Below are positions 60,387 through 64,000 of a DNA stretch of 64,000 nt, one piece after another. Each line of letters opens with the position of its first letter. Position 1 is the first letter of the stretch. The translations under genes were made by a program, and so were the position numbers. Below the pieces are notes generated by a model. The model made no database searches and had not been told where the DNA came from. It saw only the letters and a program-made list of their open reading frames with translations. The stretch comes from Fodinibius sediminis. Its GTDB lineage: Bacteria > Bacteroidota > Rhodothermia > Balneolales > Balneolaceae. The DNA is taken from assembly GCF_900182555.1 (NCBI RefSeq), contig NZ_FXTH01000016.1:20698-84697 (forward strand), written 5' to 3'.

Positions 60387-61382
60387 TTACTTTGCCCATG
60401 GATTTGAAGAGGCAGCTCCAGCTGCTAAAGCACCTGTATGCTTCTGCCCTTTTTCATCTTTAGCGTTACTGCATGAAAACCTATCGCCGAAAATCTTTTG
60501 CCAGTATTTACAGGCTTCTTTTTGATTTTTCTCTCGAAGTGCTTTCTTGGCCCGTTCAACGAAATTCGCAAGCATTTTCATGAAGTGCTCTTCGTGAGTA
60601 TAATCTTCAAATAAATCTTCCCCCTTCGGCGTAGTTGGTCGTTCGCATTTAAACTCCTGAAACAACTCTGCCTGAATATTGATTAGAGTCTCTTTCAAGG
60701 CAATATCATCACGTTCATGACTGTAGTAATTATTGATCGCAAGAATTGTCATAATAAACCCACTGGGCATCTTTATCGATGAGTTACTAAACTCTCTGTA
60801 GTCACACCACGCTTTTAAGTACCTAATGAGCCTTACAAGCTGTTCATTGTCATCAACCTGTTCCTCAAACCACTCAATAAATTCTTTAGGATCACTATAA
60901 ATCCAACTTTTTGCTTTATGAGCAAGCTCCGGGGTATCACCTTTTTTATAGTAAATGGGCAAATCAATATGGTGTCCATCAGCAAAAACAACTCTGACGC
61001 AAGTATTTTTATCTATGGGGTCTTGAGAAGTATGACCATCTACAGCCTCACAGATCCAATTATGATGGGTCTGAACAGTTTTTCTTTCTTTTTCTGATTC
61101 ATTTCCGATAAAATAAATACCATCATCGATATCGTACTTATACAATGTTTGTTCTTCACCATAGTCCACTTCTACCCGAGGTATCGGGTTTACAATAGTA
61201 TCAGTCTCCATTGAACCTTGACCGGAGAATTTTGGAGTAATTTCATCCGTTCTTTTTTCAGAAAAATACTTGCGTATCTTTTTTCGAAGATCTTTACGAG
61301 ATGTTTTCAAGCTATCTTTTCTAGCTTCGGTTAACCTTATTGTGGAATCAAATTCGTGTAATAATTCAGTGCAATTTGCCAT
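60387..61382 (-). CDS. CBASS cGAS/DncV-like nucleotidyltransferase (CD-NTase)
   Basis: 331 residues: GQGS motif in PKFSGQGSMETDTIVNP, catalytic acids in YDIDDGIYF and a third Asp in HHIDLPIYY. The DxDDGxY form resembles V. cholerae DncV. It makes a cyclic oligonucleotide after phage infection. The C-terminal tail is flexible (GALAAGAASSNPWAK), the part normally modified by Cap2/E2 enzymes. The signal nucleotide cannot be deduced here. Confidence 0.92.
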   Translation of the reverse strand: MANCTELLHEFDSTIRLTEARKDSLKTSRKDLRKKIRKYFSEKRTDEITPKFSGQGSMETDTIVNPIPRVEVDYGEEQTLYKYDIDDGIYFIGNESEKERKTVQTHHNWICEAVDGHTSQDPIDKNTCVRVVFADGHHIDLPIYYKKGDTPELAHKAKSWIYSDPKEFIEWFEEQVDDNEQLVRLIRYLKAWCDYREFSNSSIKMPSGFIMTILAINNYYSHERDDIALKETLINIQAELFQEFKCERPTTPKGEDLFEDYTHEEHFMKMLANFVERAKKALREKNQKEACKYWQKIFGDRFSCSNAKDEKGQKHTGALAAGAASSNPWAK

Positions 61383-61395
61383 AGTTATATATTGT

Positions 61396-62019
61396 TTAGA
61401 ATTCGTGTTTTAGGTCTGTTGATTGAAAATTCACTTCAATTTTGCCTCTTGTTTGCTCTTGACGGTTTGTAAAATAATTGCCGGTTAATTTTCGGGGTTT
61501 ATTACCATTCATAAGGACCTTCAGTTTATTTGCCCCCTCATGACAATCCAGGTAATCGTTAATATTCGTACCAGAATTAAAGTAGAAGAAGTAAATAGCA
61601 TAGTGTCCATTTTCTGCTCTTATATCCTCGACAAGACTTTTTGAATAAGTATTTTCATGGCTCTCACTATGGAAATAAGTATTTATCTGAATTTTAGATG
61701 CCGTTTGAATAACCTCTACAACCGTATCCATTCTATTTTTTTCGCCATTCCTCTCGTACTCGATGTACCCAGTATATCTCCCATTTAGGTTTGGCACTCT
61801 GACGAGCTTATCGAGTACTTGGTATTTCCATAAGTACTTGTCATACCAAACCAATAGGCTTGCTATAATTGCAGTATTTGTAGGAGCTCTAAGAACAAAT
61901 TCGCCGCCCTGATATAGATAGGCCCGAATCACCTCAAAGCCTAAATCAACTCCGAATGCCAAGGCCAAAATTGTCACTATTAATGTTTTTGTTTTATAAT
62001 ACCTGAAGGATAATTTCAT
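61396..62019 (-). CDS. cap15: Cap15-like membrane effector of CBASS
   Basis: 207 residues from the ATG at 62019: two N-terminal transmembrane helices (TLIVTILALAFGVDLGFEV and APTNTAIIASLLVWYDKYLW) followed by a ~120-residue beta-barrel domain opening with LNGRYTGYIEY, typical of the minimal-barrel effector Cap15. On binding the cyclic nucleotide these proteins oligomerise and disrupt the inner membrane. First gene of the operon; 13 bases before the CD-NTase gene. Confidence 0.85.
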   Translation of the reverse strand: MKLSFRYYKTKTLIVTILALAFGVDLGFEVIRAYLYQGGEFVLRAPTNTAIIASLLVWYDKYLWKYQVLDKLVRVPNLNGRYTGYIEYERNGEKNRMDTVVEVIQTASKIQINTYFHSESHENTYSKSLVEDIRAENGHYAIYFFYFNSGTNINDYLDCHEGANKLKVLMNGNKPRKLTGNYFTNRQEQTRGKIEVNFQSTDLKHEF

Positions 62020-62048
62020 CAATCAAAAATTTTACGTTGAGCTTTCAC

Positions 62049-62058
62049 TTACGTTACC
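62049..62058 (-). promoter_or_regulatory. GGTAACGTAA motif (site 1, CBASS side)
   Basis: Reads TTTAGGTAACGTAAGTG toward the Cap15 start, 30 bases upstream of the ATG. The identical 10-mer, also behind a TTT, lies 22 bases upstream of the last gene in the window (63936-63945). Candidate promoter element of the nearby sigma-like factor or an operator. Confidence 0.4.
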
Positions 62059-62059
62059 T

Positions 62060-62079
62060 AAACCGTTAACTAACGGTTT
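62060..62079. promoter_or_regulatory. 9-bp-arm palindrome between CBASS and sigma-like gene
   Basis: AAACCGTTA-AC-TAACGGTTT, perfect inverted repeat in the middle of the 87-base divergent control region. The position allows one regulator to control both transcription units. The owner of the site is unknown. Confidence 0.5.
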
Positions 62080-62106
62080 TCGGTATAGCTAAATACAAGG
62101 AAGGAA

Positions 62107-62745
62107 ATGAACTGGAAAGATTTTGAAAATGACACTACCGAGGATTTGATTGAGTATGTCAAATTCAAGGAAGATCCGGACTATGAAGATGCAGCCAAAG
62201 CAGCTTTCACAGCATTAACTTTCCGGTTCCGATCAGATATAATCGACAAATGCACTATTATATGCCGAAAGTGGGGCTACAGCGATGATGATGCTATTGA
62301 ACTGGCTAATAGAACATTTGAACGATTCTGGAAATACCCAACCTTTTCAAAATCAAAATGCCGAGTTGAAGGTATTACTGAATGCTTCATCCTATATATG
62401 TATAGAATTGCACGGAATGAATTGAAGCGATCATACAATAAAAAAGATTATCCCTATGAAGGAGATGAAAAAATAAGGACCTCTCTTATTGATGAAGATA
62501 AAAGTTACACCACAGAGGAGTTGAAAGCTTTGCACAAAGCAGAGAAAAGACTTGATGAAGCACTTGACCATTTAACAGAAAAACATAAAATAATCTTTTT
62601 AACCTACAGTGCCTATGAAGAAGATGGTTATAAGCTCCCGCGAGAATTATTGAAAAAATTACGTAATGCTTTAGACCTTACTCAAAATTCAATCAGAGTT
62701 TATAAAAAAGATGCTTTTGAAGCTGTAGATAAGAGGATAAGATAA
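62107..62745 (+). CDS. Sigma-70-like regulatory protein
   Basis: 212 residues. The first half looks like sigma region 2 (AFTALTFRFRSDIIDKCTIICRKWGYSDDDAIELANRTFERFWKY is split by charged residues; keywords FRSDI, ANRTFERFWKY, ILYMYRIARNELKR). The second half resembles a shortened region 4 (LDEALDHLTEKHKIIFLTYS) with a C-terminal helix-turn-helix-like LTQNSIRVYKKDAFEAV. Start supported by AAGGAAGGAAATG. Its stop overlaps the next start (TAATG). Might transcribe the adjacent defence genes. Confidence 0.78.
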   Translation: MNWKDFENDTTEDLIEYVKFKEDPDYEDAAKAAFTALTFRFRSDIIDKCTIICRKWGYSDDDAIELANRTFERFWKYPTFSKSKCRVEGITECFILYMYRIARNELKRSYNKKDYPYEGDEKIRTSLIDEDKSYTTEELKALHKAEKRLDEALDHLTEKHKIIFLTYSAYEEDGYKLPRELLKKLRNALDLTQNSIRVYKKDAFEAVDKRIR

Positions 62746-63083
62746 TGGCAAAAAATAAAATTAATATAACATTAGAAAACATAACAGAATGGCTGTGTTC
62801 CACTGGATATTTATTTCCACGTACACAAATTGAGTTATCTCGATTAAATAAGCTATATCCAGAAGTAAAAAGAGATACAAAAGATGAACAAGTAGATCCT
62901 TTTAAAATATTAGAGAACTCAAGAGAACGAAAACCTATTAATTTAGAAACTTCAGCAAACAGAAAAGAAGACTATTCGGACCTTAGAATGGCTGCTAGGA
63001 AATCTGAGGGACTACCAAAACACATTGTAGAAAAAATGAAGAAGAAGCATAAAAATAATGGTGGAGATAAATCCGAAAACTAA
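62745..63083 (+). CDS. Hypothetical charged protein between sigma-like and ImmA/IrrE genes
   Basis: 112 residues, rich in Lys/Glu/Asn, with a predicted helical N-terminus (NITLENITEWLCSTGYLFPRTQIEL) and a disordered basic end (HIVEKMKKKHKNNGGDKSEN). No family recognised. Overlaps both neighbours (1-base overlap with the stop upstream, 26 bases with ImmA/IrrE), so it is translated with them. By position it could be an anti-sigma or the substrate of the protease (inference). Confidence 0.7.
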   Translation: MAKNKINITLENITEWLCSTGYLFPRTQIELSRLNKLYPEVKRDTKDEQVDPFKILENSRERKPINLETSANRKEDYSDLRMAARKSEGLPKHIVEKMKKKHKNNGGDKSEN

Positions 63084-63867
63084 GCAACTAATTGACAAGC
63101 ATACAAAGTCTCTTACTGAAGAATTTCATGAAGGAAACGCTACAGATCTTCTGAAAATCATTGAAGATGAAGAATTGAATCTACACATTGATGATTACGA
63201 AGATCATTTTGATGGTATGTTGATATGGGATCAACCACAATTTCATATCCACCTAAACGAAACAAAGGGTAATCTGCCTACTACAAAAAAAGGACGTTTT
63301 ACGTTAGCTCATGAGTTAGGACATTATTTCATTGAGCCCCATAGACAAGGATTAAAACGGGGCTTAATATCTCCCCATCCATCCACTTTATCCTTAGTAC
63401 ATTCAGAACGAATTGAAAAAGAAGCAGACAAATTCGCTGCTTCTATCTTAATGCCTCGAAAAAGGTTAAGGGACTTTACGGGAGGAAGAGAATTCTCACT
63501 TGAAATTATAGAGCAGGTCTCAGATGAGTTTCAAGTAAGTCTTACATCAGCTGTCATTCGATTTGCAGAAATTGGTACTCACGAAATACTAGCTGTGTTT
63601 AGTAGTGAAAACAAAGTTAACTGGTTTTGCAGGAGCGATGACTTTCCCTATCTGAAATTTAAATTCGAGGTTGGTGGTAAACTACCTCCTACTACAGTAG
63701 CAGGAGAATTTTACAGAAAACCAGATAGTAAATATACAGGGGTAGAACCAGTAGATATAGAAGATTGGTTTTACTTAAGAGAGGGAGCTCCTGAATACCA
63801 GATGTATGAACAGTGTTTCTATTCAGATTTGTATGGATTTACTATAAGTTTAATTTGGTTTAAATAA
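63058..63867 (+). CDS. ImmA/IrrE family metallopeptidase
   Basis: 269 residues: Zn-binding HELGH at 85-89 (FTLAHELGHYFIEPHR) and a third acidic ligand in ERIEKEADKFAASILMP, as in ImmA/IrrE proteases. These cleave a repressor to switch on phage or DNA-damage responses. C-terminal ~110 residues form an extra beta-rich domain. The three-gene cassette sigma-like / unknown / protease suggests regulated proteolysis that frees a transcription factor. Confidence 0.88.
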   Translation: MVEINPKTKQLIDKHTKSLTEEFHEGNATDLLKIIEDEELNLHIDDYEDHFDGMLIWDQPQFHIHLNETKGNLPTTKKGRFTLAHELGHYFIEPHRQGLKRGLISPHPSTLSLVHSERIEKEADKFAASILMPRKRLRDFTGGREFSLEIIEQVSDEFQVSLTSAVIRFAEIGTHEILAVFSSENKVNWFCRSDDFPYLKFKFEVGGKLPPTTVAGEFYRKPDSKYTGVEPVDIEDWFYLREGAPEYQMYEQCFYSDLYGFTISLIWFK

Positions 63868-63935
63868 TAATAAATTTAGCTATGAGGGTAGTGTAGGGAC
63901 TACTTGAGAGTGTAAATCTAACTCTGTCTGAGTTT

Positions 63936-63945
63936 GGTAACGTAA
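63936..63945 (+). promoter_or_regulatory. GGTAACGTAA motif (site 2)
   Basis: Identical 10-mer to 62049-62058 (opposite strand), oriented toward the ORF beginning at 63968, 22 bases away. Confidence 0.4.
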
Positions 63946-63967
63946 AACTTACTAACTTAGGCAAATC

Positions 63968-64000
63968 ATGACACAAAAAGAACTAGATAAACTGCAAGAA
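63968..64000 (+). CDS. Start of a further ORF, cut by the window end
   Basis: ATG at 63968 opens MTQKELDKLQE, still open at the last base. Too short to identify. The GGTAACGTAA motif upstream suggests it belongs to the same defence regulon. Confidence 0.4.
   Translation, partial: MTQKELDKLQE

Overview
The window looks like chromosomal or integrated accessory DNA from a Gram-negative, respiring member of the Bacteroidota/Balneolota/Rhodothermota group. The evidence is a CusA pump fused to its TolC partner, lipoboxes on several exported proteins, -10 elements resembling TATATTG, and the palindromic GC-clamped repeats common in that group. The assignment is an inference from gene style; no rRNA or tRNA is visible. 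Most of the window is a heavy-metal island (copper/silver, mercury, other divalent cations). The right end carries an anti-phage cassette with clearly lower GC.

Layout. 1-6.3 kb: end of an RND efflux operon (CusA-TolC fusion, CusB lipoprotein, PII-like protein, CDF-type carrier). 6.4-12.8 kb: cytochrome c/FTR1 iron permease, MtrA-like corrinoid protein, CDF exporter, DUF2231 and small membrane genes, and a Cys-rich ArsR regulator that appears to share an operator with two targets. 12.8-19.1 kb: mercury locus on the minus strand (flavin disulfide reductase, two small membrane proteins, MerF, MerA, MerTP, ArsR, MerR and a 48-residue Cys-rich protein behind a MerR-type promoter). 19.2-22.2 kb: DUF2231 protein, K+-channel-like protein and a PIN/DUF6364 toxin-antitoxin pair. 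22.2-35.8 kb (minus strand): copA, copB, SHOCT protein, a second multicopper oxidase, then a remarkable stripped-down complex I (nuoA, a nuoB-nuoD fusion, nuoH, J, K, L, M, N). 36.0-38.2 kb: divergent OmpR/histidine kinase pair.

38.2-49.2 kb (minus strand): methyltransferase, patatin, Met/His-rich cytochrome c, an ATP-cone/glycoamylase fusion, glutaredoxin-like protein, ATP-cone restriction-endonuclease-like protein, isoprenylcysteine-methyltransferase-type protein, archaeal-type (type II) GAPDH, SHOCT protein, site-2 protease with CBS domains and an APC permease. 49.3-58.6 kb: second copper/silver RND operon (CusA, TolC, CusB, PII-like, Met-rich protein, small membrane proteins, one frameshifted). 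59-59.6 kb: serine recombinase. 59.7-62.0 kb: CBASS operon (Cap15-like effector, CD-NTase, E2-like protein). 62.1-63.9 kb: divergent sigma-like / unknown / ImmA-IrrE cassette.

Main discoveries. (i) The nuo cluster keeps the proton-pumping membrane subunits but its redox/quinone module looks dismantled: no nuoC, E, F, G or I; the NuoB part lacks the N2 cysteines; the NuoD and NuoA parts lack the usual quinone-site motifs; and B and D are joined by a linker of about 167 residues with nearly 60 histidines. It sits directly behind copper-resistance genes. (ii) A direct repeat, CTTAAA-N5-CTTAAA with 11-bp period, occurs in the same orientation about 60-90 bp upstream of four minus-strand genes including copA. 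It is a good candidate box for the neighbouring OmpR-type regulator and would define a copper regulon that includes the nuo cluster. (iii) Three further shared-sequence pairs suggest operators or promoters for the two ArsR regulators and for the sigma-like protein beside CBASS.
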